DNA from: Deltaproteobacteria bacterium
Lineage (GTDB): Bacteria > Desulfobacterota > Desulfuromonadia > Geobacterales > Pseudopelobacteraceae
Length of the DNA: 64,000 bases
Assembly (NCBI GenBank): GCA_021781535.1
Contig: JAJXWO010000012.1
Span: forward strand, 24,037-88,036
Reading direction: 5' to 3'
A program made the position numbers and the translations under genes. Of the stretch, positions 29,293 through 36,608 are shown in pieces. Within the stretch, counting starts at the first letter, position 1. Each line of letters begins with the position of its first letter. The notes beneath the pieces are model-generated. The model was not told the DNA's origin, did no database searches, and saw nothing but the letters and a program-made list of their open reading frames with translations.

Positions 29293-29323
29293 AAAATAAA
29301 ACGACGGGCATTGCTGCCCGTCG
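29293..29323 (-). terminator. Terminator of the Roadblock operon / 5' stem of typA
   Basis: A perfect nine-base stem CGACGGGCA/TGCCCGTCG with a TTGC loop, followed on the minus strand by TTTTATTTT. It ends transcripts coming from 29392, yet lies only a few bases after the predicted typA start site. Confidence 0.8.
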
Positions 29324-29333
29324 AAGATTAGAC

Positions 29334-29362
29334 ACTATGTCAGGTTTTTGTTTATTTGACAA
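29334..29362 (-). promoter_or_regulatory. Possible typA promoter
   Basis: Minus strand TTGTCA, 17 bases, CATAGT. The predicted transcript start near 29327 puts the terminator hairpin at the very 5' end of the typA mRNA. Confidence 0.4.
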
Positions 29363-29391
29363 GTGTTTACTGGCTGGCTGCGGAAAATTAT

Positions 29392-30189
29392 CTAAATGCC
29401 CTGCCACCCCAAAATCCCGCCGCCGACGATAACTTCAACGCGAACCTGGTCTCCATCGTTGACATGGAGCAGTTCGGTCAATGATTGAGTCAATATTATT
29501 TTGCCATCGTAGACATGGTCCCGGTCATGCTTTATCACCGTAATCGGAACGTTTTTGCTGATTCCGGCGGTGCGGTTGGTTACCGTCAGTTTCTTGAACG
29601 GGCCGACTTTAAAAAAACTGCTGATTTCAAGCGCGGTATCCCGGTTGATGCTGGCGCTGTCGGTCATTGAATCCCAGAAAGTTCCCGCTGTCTTTTTCAT
29701 GGTTTCACACGTCAGCAGTACCCCCTTTGCATCTGCCAGCGCCCGATAGGTGGAGTACGCTGCTGCACCGGCAGAGGGCGGAGCGACCGCCGCGAGCGGC
29801 GGGTTTCTGACTGGCGATACCTCCGCGTGGGCGCTCTGTGCGCTGCTCTGGTCGCTTGACAGTTTTTCAAGTTTTTTGCTGGCAACATTCAAAGAAATGA
29901 GCAGGAGCTGGATATTTACTGAAGGCTGACAGAGCACAACAACGAACATGCGCGGAAGAGTCTTGATGATTAAGCGCCCAAGTTCAAAACGGATATCAAA
30001 GAGCTTTACGCCGCCGGTTACATCATGAAGACCGATCGTGTTATCCTGGAGCAGTTCGGCGGCGCCCTTGATCGTGGCGGCGTCAAAGTAGGGGGGAAAG
30101 GAATGGGCCATAACAGTGCCCCGCTCATCGGAAAGCATCCCCCCCATGACGCCGGGGATCGAGTTCAAACCAAACAGTATTGTCTGCAT
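29392..30189 (-). CDS. Roadblock/LC7-like protein with C-terminal beta-barrel
   Basis: 265 residues in three parts. Residues 1-115 look like a Roadblock/LC7 (MglB-like) domain (GGMLSDERGTVMAHSFPP ... RLIIKTLPRMFVVVLCQPSVNIQLLLISLNVASKKLEKL). A Pro/Ala/Ser-rich linker follows, then a C-terminal domain of about 110 residues ending KIILTQSLTELLHVNDGDQVRVEVIVGGG, which suggests a small beta-barrel. Roadblock proteins regulate small Ras-like GTPases or act in polarity and motility systems. No MglA-type GTPase is next to it. ATG 30189 has GGGGG about five bases upstream. It is ten bases downstream of the other Roadblock gene. Confidence 0.65.
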   Translation of the reverse strand: MQTILFGLNSIPGVMGGMLSDERGTVMAHSFPPYFDAATIKGAAELLQDNTIGLHDVTGGVKLFDIRFELGRLIIKTLPRMFVVVLCQPSVNIQLLLISLNVASKKLEKLSSDQSSAQSAHAEVSPVRNPPLAAVAPPSAGAAAYSTYRALADAKGVLLTCETMKKTAGTFWDSMTDSASINRDTALEISSFFKVGPFKKLTVTNRTAGISKNVPITVIKHDRDHVYDGKIILTQSLTELLHVNDGDQVRVEVIVGGGILGWQGI

Positions 30190-30199
30190 GCGAACCCCC

Positions 30200-30916
30200 T
30201 TATTTTCGCCCCAGTACCGTGCGGATTTCGGAATCGAGTGAATTCACGTTGGCGCTACCCTTGGCTGAAATACAGAGAAGGTGGCGCTTGGAATCGAATA
30301 GAAACAGATGATGATCTCTGCCGCTAACAATGGCCGATTTTAATTCCCCGATGCCGAACTGAGATCCGATCTGCCCCGAGAAAAGGGCAAGGAACAGGCC
30401 ATTGGCCCCGACAAGTTCGGCCTGATATGATGTATCATCAACAATGACGCCGTCTTTGGTCATAACGAGCGCCTGCTCAATTTCCGGTATGACCGAAAGC
30501 TTTGCACTGATATCACTCATTCCTGCACCCTCCCCGGAAGAGCCGGCTTTAATCCGTTGCCCCTGGTATGAACTTTTTTTTGCTTCATCCATGCGGCGAA
30601 GTGCCTCAAGGATCAAAAACCCGACTGACTGGTTGATTGTCCGACTGGTTGTGGAGACTTTCGGTTCGCTCCGGAACGTGCCATCGGCCCACCCCATAAC
30701 CGCGTAGAAAGCCTCTTCCCCGGTACTATCCCCCTGTTCTGCATGAACAATGTCGCCATCCCGGAAAAAAATGACACCGGTATCACCACGGTGATCCACT
30801 ACCAGACAGCCCGAATAACGGTTGCCCCCTTTAACCTGGATGATATCAGCCAGAGACATGCCGCTGACAGCGCCCACAAATCCACGCTGCTCTGTGCTTA
30901 CTGCCGATTGGGTCAT
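30200..30916 (-). CDS. DUF4388 (PATAN) - Roadblock/LC7 protein
   Basis: 238 residues. The N-terminal part (MSLADIIQVKGGNRYSGCLVVDHRGDTGVIFFRDGDIVHAEQGDSTGEEAFYAVMGWADGTF) is a DUF4388/PATAN domain, common in deltaproteobacterial signalling proteins. The C-terminal part (about 135-238; IPEIEQALVMTKDGVIVDDTSYQAELVGANGLFLALF) is a Roadblock/LC7 fold. AGGAAGGA precedes ATG 30916. It probably acts with the downstream Roadblock protein as a scaffold or GTPase regulator. Function is unassigned. Confidence 0.75.
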   Translation of the reverse strand: MTQSAVSTEQRGFVGAVSGMSLADIIQVKGGNRYSGCLVVDHRGDTGVIFFRDGDIVHAEQGDSTGEEAFYAVMGWADGTFRSEPKVSTTSRTINQSVGFLILEALRRMDEAKKSSYQGQRIKAGSSGEGAGMSDISAKLSVIPEIEQALVMTKDGVIVDDTSYQAELVGANGLFLALFSGQIGSQFGIGELKSAIVSGRDHHLFLFDSKRHLLCISAKGSANVNSLDSEIRTVLGRK

Positions 30917-30987
30917 GGGATTCTGTCCTTCCTGTTTTTTAGAGCTATGTGACTATTTCGGCAGCTAAACATGTCTTTGAGGTTGGC

Positions 30988-31016
30988 ACAATAAAGCATC
31001 CGCAGTAATTTTGCAA
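30988..31016 (-). promoter_or_regulatory. Promoter of the Roadblock operon
   Basis: Minus strand TTGCAA, 17 bases, TATTGT; about 72 bases before ATG 30916. Confidence 0.5.
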
Positions 31017-31071
31017 AACATTTTTATATATTTGAATTTGTTGCAACTCATATGCAGAAAATATAGAACTT

Positions 31072-31185
31072 TATTTGTGTCAACATGTCAATTTTGTTTT
31101 GTTTAATTGTTAATTACGATAACAAACAGCCATTCTATTAAGAAAGCCATCCTCAGGAGAGAGATGGCTTTCTTAATCATTTTTC
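31072..31185 (+). ncRNA. Candidate small RNA
   Basis: No plus-strand gene precedes it, yet there is a -10-like TATAGA (31062-31067) with TTGTTG 18 bases upstream and, about 70 bases later, a perfect 14-base hairpin followed by TCATTTTT. A transcript of about 114 nucleotides is predicted. No known RNA family was recognised. The hairpin could instead just end the convergent CoA-binding gene. Confidence 0.3.
31138..31182. terminator. Strong hairpin terminator
   Basis: TTAAGAAAGCCATC pairs perfectly with GATGGCTTTCTTAA (11-base loop), followed on the plus strand by a run of Ts. It lies 29 bases past the stop of the minus-strand CoA-binding gene and may work in both directions. Confidence 0.8.
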
Positions 31186-31204
31186 GGAGTGCCGAGCGGG
31201 CGCG

Positions 31205-31609
31205 TCAGTGTTCGTGATATCCCAACACAACCAGCACACAACTGCCGTCGGCAATCACGTTAATCCCCTGTGCGCGGCAGAGTGCCACGGCATCCGGATG
31301 CTCGGCGCCCGGCTGCATCCAGATGTTTTTGATCCCCTTTTCCAGCGCAATCGGCACCAGCTGCGCAGTGACGGCTGGCGGGGTGATCATGGATATGCTC
31401 AAGGCGTCCGGCGGCAGGTCGCTGATCGTGGCGGCACAGGATACCCCCTCGATTTCCGCTTCATTGGGGTTGACCGGGATGGCTCTTTTGCCATTTTGCA
31501 GGTAACAGCGGAGGACCTTGTTACCGTACTTCTGACGATTCGTTGATGCACCAACCACCCCAAAGGCGGGTGAAACGAGGAATTGGCTGATCTGTTCTTG
31601 GATGGTCAT
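31205..31609 (-). CDS. CoA-binding domain protein (YccU-like)
   Basis: 134 residues forming a single Rossmann CoA-binding domain: FGVVGASTNRQKYGNKVLRCYLQNG at the nucleotide end, AIPVNPNEAEIEGV, ISMITPPAVT and the closing IWMQPGAEHPDAVALCRAQGINVIADGSCVLV. Family members bind CoA or NAD-type ligands, but their cellular role is unclear. AAGGAG lies seven bases before ATG 31609. Confidence 0.88.
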   Translation of the reverse strand: MTIQEQISQFLVSPAFGVVGASTNRQKYGNKVLRCYLQNGKRAIPVNPNEAEIEGVSCAATISDLPPDALSISMITPPAVTAQLVPIALEKGIKNIWMQPGAEHPDAVALCRAQGINVIADGSCVLVVLGYHEH

Positions 31610-31650
31610 GCTAGGCTCCTTGTCTGCTGAGGTTACAATGAGTAATGAAG

Positions 31651-32061
31651 TTAGGGAGTGATCAGTCTAAGCGAAGGAAAATAGGTACGGTAACGTGCGG
31701 CATCGCGAGTCAATAGCGTTAGCCCCGAAACCGATGCATGGGCGCCGATAAAAAAATCCGGCAGTGGTGAACTCTTTGTCCCGCCAAGCTTGCGGTAGCG
31801 TATAAAACATTTGCCGGCAAGAAACGCTGCTTCCCATGGAAGCGGCATTCTTTGGAAGAAATTCAACGGCAGAGCGTCTTCCAATTCTTCGATTCGTTGA
31901 AAACCGACTGAAACCTCGGCGTAGATGACCGGATTGATTATTAATGAACAGCGGTCAGCTGCTTTTTGCAGATGCGTGGATGACCATTCGTACCAGTGTG
32001 CGTCCTCCTCCAACACATCAAGCAAAACGTTACTATCCACAAGCACGTCGGTCGTTCTCAC
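31651..32061 (-). CDS. vapC: VapC-type PIN-domain toxin
   Basis: 136 residues. The PIN-domain acidic positions are visible: Asp in VLVDSNVLLDVL, Glu in PVIYAEVSVGF, Asp in PLPDFFIGAHASVSG and Asp in TLLTRDAARYRTYFP. VapC proteins are magnesium-dependent RNases that cut tRNA or rRNA when free of antitoxin. GTG 32061 overlaps the stop of the AbrB-type antitoxin gene by four bases. The catalytic set looks intact. Confidence 0.9.
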   Translation of the reverse strand: MRTTDVLVDSNVLLDVLEEDAHWYEWSSTHLQKAADRCSLIINPVIYAEVSVGFQRIEELEDALPLNFFQRMPLPWEAAFLAGKCFIRYRKLGGTKSSPLPDFFIGAHASVSGLTLLTRDAARYRTYFPSLRLITP

Positions 32062-32288
32062 CCCTCGCCTCTCGTAAGCGCCATTATTTCGTCGGTTGTC
32101 ATCCGGACGGTGGCGCGTCCGCGCAGAGTTTCAACCAGCCTCTTCCCCCTGCTGGTATCTCCGGTAACGGTACGTAAAATAGCCGTATTGCCCTCCACCA
32201 CAAATTCGACTTCACTCTGGGGGAATATACCGAGTCGCTGACGAACGTTGCGTGGTATTGTTACCTGCCCCTTGCTGGTTACCCGCAT
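32058..32288 (-). CDS. vapB: AbrB-type antitoxin (VapB)
   Basis: 76 residues starting MRVTSKGQVTIPRNVRQRLGIFPQSEVEF, the SpoVT/AbrB swapped-hairpin DNA-binding domain, followed by a tail (RGKRLVETLRGRATVRMTTDEIMALTRG) that would wrap around the toxin. ATG 32288 is chosen from domain homology and a GAGGT about ten bases upstream; the longer open frame (from 32354) runs through the promoter. A palindromic operator lies 20 bases upstream, fitting autoregulation by the complex. Confidence 0.9.
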   Translation of the reverse strand: MRVTSKGQVTIPRNVRQRLGIFPQSEVEFVVEGNTAILRTVTGDTSRGKRLVETLRGRATVRMTTDEIMALTRGEG

Positions 32289-32308
32289 GATTTGTGTACC
32301 TCTTTTTC

Positions 32309-32354
32309 GATGTAATACTTTGGGAAGTATTACATCACGAGGCGAATATGTCAA
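32309..32354 (-). promoter_or_regulatory. vapBC promoter and palindromic operator
   Basis: Minus strand TTGACA (32349-32354), 16 bases, TAATAC. The -10 lies within a perfect inverted repeat, GATGTAATACTT and AAGTATTACATC separated by four bases (32309-32336). Such an operator covering the promoter is expected for conditional autorepression by the toxin-antitoxin complex. Confidence 0.8.
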
Positions 32355-32413
32355 TCGACCACTTTGGCGCTACATTGCATTTTTCGTGATCTGAATAGGC
32401 CTGCTCGATAAAC

Positions 32414-32456
32414 AATAAAAAAACGCCCCGCAGGAACAACTCCGGCGGGGCATTTT
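32414..32456 (-). terminator. proA terminator
   Basis: GCCCCGC/GCGGGGC stem with a 13-base loop region, followed on the minus strand by seven Ts; plus-strand Ts flank the other side, so it may be bidirectional. Confidence 0.85.
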
Positions 32457-32478
32457 TGTGTTTTATGTGACCCGAATA

Positions 32479-33735
32479 CTATTCCCGTATCTGGCCGTCA
32501 CCATAGACGATGAACTTGGTGGTGGTCAGATCCTCCAGTCCCATCGGGCCGAAGGAATGCAATTTGGTGGTGGAGATGCCGATTTCGGCCCCCAGGCCAA
32601 GCTGGCCGCCATCGGCAAAGCGGGTCGACGCATTGACCATCACACAGGAGGAGTTTACCTCGCGGATGAAGCGCTGCGCACGACCATAGTCACTGGTGAT
32701 GATCGATTCAGTGTGCAGAGAGCAGTAACGGTTGATGTGGTCGATAGCGGCATCAATATCGTCAACCACCCGGCAGGCCAGGATCAATTCAAGATATTCC
32801 GCATGCCAATCCGCTTCCGTGGCCGGCTTCGCCTGCGGTGCGTAGCCGCAGAAAGCTTCATCGCCGCGCAATTCCACGTCGAGTGCAGACAGCGTAGCGG
32901 CAATTCTCGGGATGAATTCTGCCGCAATATCCCTATGGATCAGGAGCGTTTCCAATGCGTTGCAGACGCCGGGGCGCTGTGTCTTGCTGTTGACAATTAT
33001 CTGTTCGGCCTTGTCGAAATCAGCTGACTGGTCGACAAAGATGTGGCAGACCCCCTTATAATGTTTGATTACCGGGATGCGTGAATTCTCCACCACAAAC
33101 CGGATCAGGCTTTCGCCACCACGTGGGATGATCAGGTCGATGGACTCTTCCTGCTTGAGCATTTCCAGCACCCCTTCACGCTCGGTAAAAGGGATCAACG
33201 ATAGTGCTGCCGGGGGGATACCCATCTCTTTCAGCACATTCCGGAGGATCCCGGCAATGGCCACATTTGAATTGATCGCTTCGGAACCACCGCGCAAGAC
33301 CACGGCATTACCGGCCTTGAGGCAGAGGGCCGCGGCATCTGCAGTTACGTTCGGTCGCGACTCGTAGATAATCCCTATCGTGCCGAGTGGAATCCGCATC
33401 TTGCCAACCATCAGTTCATTGGGGCGTTTCCACATTTTTGTCACTTCGCCGACAGGATCCGGAAGGGTGGCGACCTCGCGCAGAGCATTGGCAATTCCGC
33501 GGATACGACCTTCATCGAGCATCAGACGGTCCAGCATGGCCGGTGAAAGCCCTTTTTGACGACCGGCTTCAAGATCTTTCCGGTTCTCCGCGATCAGAAC
33601 TGAAACTGCATGCTCAAGAGCAGTGGCCATTTTCAGCAGCATATCATTTTTGACAGCGGCTGATAGGCGCGCCATGGCCAATGAGGCCTGGCGGGCATCC
33701 TGCGCGATTTTTACGACCTTTTCAGTAATACTCAC
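32479..33735 (-). CDS. proA: Gamma-glutamyl phosphate reductase ProA
   Basis: ProA reduces gamma-glutamyl phosphate with NADPH to glutamate semialdehyde, the second step of proline synthesis. The 418-residue protein is full length, with aldehyde-dehydrogenase-type features: IGIIYESRPNVTADAAALCLKAGNAVVLRGG for cofactor binding, IPRGGESLIRFV, and the active-site cysteine in TQRPGVCNALETLL. The gene stands alone here; proB is not beside it. It ends just before a strong terminator. Confidence 0.96.
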   Translation of the reverse strand: MSITEKVVKIAQDARQASLAMARLSAAVKNDMLLKMATALEHAVSVLIAENRKDLEAGRQKGLSPAMLDRLMLDEGRIRGIANALREVATLPDPVGEVTKMWKRPNELMVGKMRIPLGTIGIIYESRPNVTADAAALCLKAGNAVVLRGGSEAINSNVAIAGILRNVLKEMGIPPAALSLIPFTEREGVLEMLKQEESIDLIIPRGGESLIRFVVENSRIPVIKHYKGVCHIFVDQSADFDKAEQIIVNSKTQRPGVCNALETLLIHRDIAAEFIPRIAATLSALDVELRGDEAFCGYAPQAKPATEADWHAEYLELILACRVVDDIDAAIDHINRYCSLHTESIITSDYGRAQRFIREVNSSCVMVNASTRFADGGQLGLGAEIGISTTKLHSFGPMGLEDLTTTKFIVYGDGQIRE

Positions 33736-33898
33736 AATGTCAGCTCCGACGCATAAAATAATTTCAGGTAATTATTACCCAAAATTGCCCCGCCAGCAAG
33801 ACAAATGAGCCAGTTGCGCGGCAAATGGCAAATTGTTCGGGGATAAAATTTCCGCATGCGGATTGACACCGGCGGTGCCCAATGCTACAAGAACCGGA

Positions 33899-35170
33899 AT
33901 GAATCCCATTTTTTCAAAATTCAGGCCGATCCGGCATAGTAGCATCCTCTTCTGCGCATGCGCGGTGCTGCTGGCCGGGTGTACCAGCTACATACCACGT
34001 AAAGATTTACTCCTGCCTCTGACCGGCGATTCCGCAGACGACAAGATAAAACTGGTTACGATTCCGCTGCCGGTGATCGCGTCAAGCCCCAATGAGGGGA
34101 TCACGTCCGGAGCTCTGACGGCATTTCTTGCTCATAACAGGAAGGATGAGGTCACAACACTGGTCGCTCCCCAGGTGACTTACAACAACAATTTCGGCGT
34201 TACCGCATCGCTGTATGGCGCCTTCTATCCGACCCCCGAGCGGAACATTGAAACCAACCTCTCCCAGTCCGCCAAAGTAAATCATGATTACGAACTTCGG
34301 GTCAGGGATACTTCTCTGCTCGGCAAAAAACTTGAATTGAACGGATTCATCTTCAAGCTGTCTGACGGTTCTTCACGCTTCTTCGGTTTTAACGCCAACA
34401 GTTCGCAACAGATGGAAACAAATTATGCCAATGATGAACTCGGCTATACCATCTCCGCCGGCTACCAAATCGGGCCACACTATCAGATTACCGTTGGGGA
34501 TCGTTTTCGTGATGTCAACATCCGCAGGGGAGCTTTTGAACGTCTTCCGTATATCAAGGACAAGTTTTCGTTGGCAACCGTGCCGGGTATTGACGGTTTT
34601 ACGACTCATGCCATGCGTATTTCGCTGGTATACAGTACGCTTGACAATCGGGAGACTCCCACGTATGGCGGTTATGCCCGCTTTACGTTCGAGCCGACAG
34701 TGAGGGCCTTGGGGGGAGCAGCCGATTACCGGCATTACGAAGTTGAAACCAAGGGGTTCATTCCTCTCGATAATGCACGGTATATCAGCGTGTTCCGCCT
34801 GATGTATAATCAGACCCTTGGTGCCGATGTCCCGTTTCTGGAACAAAGTATCCTGGGGGGGGAATCCAGCCTGCGGGGATTCGGCCGTAACCGCTTCATC
34901 GACAACAGCTATCTGCTCTGCAATCTCGAAGAGCGTATCCTGCTCTTCCGCTGGGAGGTATTCGGCGTGACCGCAGACTGGGAGGTAGCGCCGTTTCTTG
35001 ATTTGGGAGCGGTGATGGAGTCGTTGGACAAGGCAAAAAGTTCTGACTTCGAGCTTAACCCCGGAGTCGGTTTCCGCGCAATTGTACGCCCGAATATAAT
35101 CGGCAGGGTGGACGTAGGATTAGGCAAGGATGGCCCGGCTGTGTTTGTCGGATTAGGGTACCCATTTTAG
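33899..35170 (+). CDS. Omp85/BamA-type surface antigen lipoprotein
   Basis: About 423 residues. The N-terminus has a lipoprotein signal with lipobox LAGC (near residue 28 from ATG 33899). The rest is a beta-barrel of the Omp85/bacterial surface antigen type: regular alternating strands, the conserved barrel motif LGGESSLRGFGRNRF and a terminal Phe (GLGYPF). No POTRA domains are apparent between the lipid anchor and the barrel, so it is not BamA or TamA; short POTRA-less members of unknown role are known. ATG 33899 is chosen to place the signal peptide at the N-terminus; the ribosome site is weak, and an upstream in-frame start (33833) cannot be excluded. Confidence 0.72.
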   Translation: MNPIFSKFRPIRHSSILFCACAVLLAGCTSYIPRKDLLLPLTGDSADDKIKLVTIPLPVIASSPNEGITSGALTAFLAHNRKDEVTTLVAPQVTYNNNFGVTASLYGAFYPTPERNIETNLSQSAKVNHDYELRVRDTSLLGKKLELNGFIFKLSDGSSRFFGFNANSSQQMETNYANDELGYTISAGYQIGPHYQITVGDRFRDVNIRRGAFERLPYIKDKFSLATVPGIDGFTTHAMRISLVYSTLDNRETPTYGGYARFTFEPTVRALGGAADYRHYEVETKGFIPLDNARYISVFRLMYNQTLGADVPFLEQSILGGESSLRGFGRNRFIDNSYLLCNLEERILLFRWEVFGVTADWEVAPFLDLGAVMESLDKAKSSDFELNPGVGFRAIVRPNIIGRVDVGLGKDGPAVFVGLGYPF

Positions 35171-35204
35171 CACATCAAATTATAGCCCGCATAATTGGTA
35201 CAGA

Positions 35205-36590
35205 CTATCTTGAGCGCTTATCCGGACGTTCGATCGCAAACTTGTCCAGACGATATTGCAGGGTTTTATAGCTCATCCCCAACAGAGGCGCAGCTTTGCC
35301 GATCACCCATTCCGCCCGTTCCATCGCCTTAACGATCAGCCCCTTTTCGAGCGCCTCAAAATCAATGCCCTCTGCCGGAAGATCAAAATTAACGCCGCCG
35401 GTCAATGAGCCGCATGCCGTGATCTCGGTCGGAAGGTCGTCCGGTTCAATATAGTTGCTTTCCGCCATCAGAATCGAGCGTTCGATCACCGATTCCAGTT
35501 GCCGGACGTTACCGGGCCACCTGTAGTTAACCAACAGTTTCAGCGCCTGTTTCGAGATGCCGGCCATGGCAATCCCCGCCTCCTTGCTGTATTTTTCGAG
35601 GAAAAATTCCGCCAAAGTCTTGATGTCGCTCCCCCGCTCACGCAAAGGGGGGAGATTAACGCGGATGACATTCAACCGGTAGAACAGATCCTCCCGGAAG
35701 GTCCCTTTTTTTATCGCCTGTTCCAGATCCTTGTTGGTCGCCGAGATCAATCGTACGTCCAGACCTATATTGGCCTTGCCTCCCACCCGGCGGATCTCCT
35801 TTTCCTGAATGGCCCGCAGCAACTTGGCCTGCATGGCAACATTCATCTCGCCGATTTCATCCAGAAATACCGTGCCGTCGTTGGCCGCCTCGAAGATGCC
35901 GATCTCACGGGTGTTGGCGCCGGTAAAGCTCCCTTTTTCGTGGCCGAACAGCTCGCTTTCAATCAGAGTTTCCGGGATGGCGGCACAGTTGATCGCGATA
36001 AATGGATTGTCACGGCGGGGGCTTCCTTCGTGAATCGCCCGGGCAATCAATTCTTTTCCGGTCCCGGATTCCCCCACGATCAGGACGGTTGAATTAGAAG
36101 GAGCAACCTTGGTAATAACCCTGAAAACTTCCCTCATTTTAGGATGTTCACCCTGCATATTAGGGATTGTTGCAATCGATTGAACCCGTTTTTGCAACAC
36201 CCGGTTTTCACGCACCAAACCGATACGCTCGAAGGCCCGCATCAGGGTCAGTACCAGATTGTCGCGATCCAGCGGTTTTTCGAGATAGTCAAAGGCACCT
36301 TTGCGCATCGCTTCCACCGCCGAATCAACAGAACCGTGAGCCGTCATCATAATGATGCATTGCTGCGGATCGTCGGCAAGGACCGCATCCAGCAGATCAA
36401 GCCCGCTCTGCCCCTGCATCTTGAGATCGGTTATGATCAGATCAAACTCGCGCTTTTCCAGCTGCGCCAGAGCCTCGCGCACGCCGGGCACATCAACGAT
36501 ATCGTACCCTTCTTTATTCAGAATCAGGTTGAGGATATCGCGCTGGCCTTTTTCATCATCAACAATCAGTATGCTGCCCTTATTTGTCAT
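35205..36590 (-). CDS. NtrC-family sigma-54-dependent response regulator
   Basis: 461 residues: a receiver (ILIVDDEKGQRD, Asp in LIITDLKMQGQSG, Lys in FDYLEKPLD), an AAA+ domain with Walker A VGESGTGKELIARAIH, the sigma-54 contact loop, Walker B GTVFLDEIGEM and the arginine-finger region FREDLFYRLNVIRV, then a Fis-type helix-turn-helix (KAAPLLGMSYKTLQYRLDKF). The sigma-54 loop reads GSFTGA instead of the usual GAFTGA. It is 18 bases downstream of its kinase. It could act on the sigma-54 promoter near 27030, but nothing in the sequence proves that. Confidence 0.94.
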   Translation of the reverse strand: MTNKGSILIVDDEKGQRDILNLILNKEGYDIVDVPGVREALAQLEKREFDLIITDLKMQGQSGLDLLDAVLADDPQQCIIMMTAHGSVDSAVEAMRKGAFDYLEKPLDRDNLVLTLMRAFERIGLVRENRVLQKRVQSIATIPNMQGEHPKMREVFRVITKVAPSNSTVLIVGESGTGKELIARAIHEGSPRRDNPFIAINCAAIPETLIESELFGHEKGSFTGANTREIGIFEAANDGTVFLDEIGEMNVAMQAKLLRAIQEKEIRRVGGKANIGLDVRLISATNKDLEQAIKKGTFREDLFYRLNVIRVNLPPLRERGSDIKTLAEFFLEKYSKEAGIAMAGISKQALKLLVNYRWPGNVRQLESVIERSILMAESNYIEPDDLPTEITACGSLTGGVNFDLPAEGIDFEALEKGLIVKAMERAEWVIGKAAPLLGMSYKTLQYRLDKFAIERPDKRSR

Positions 36591-36608
36591 GGTTCCTCTA
36601 TCGTCATG

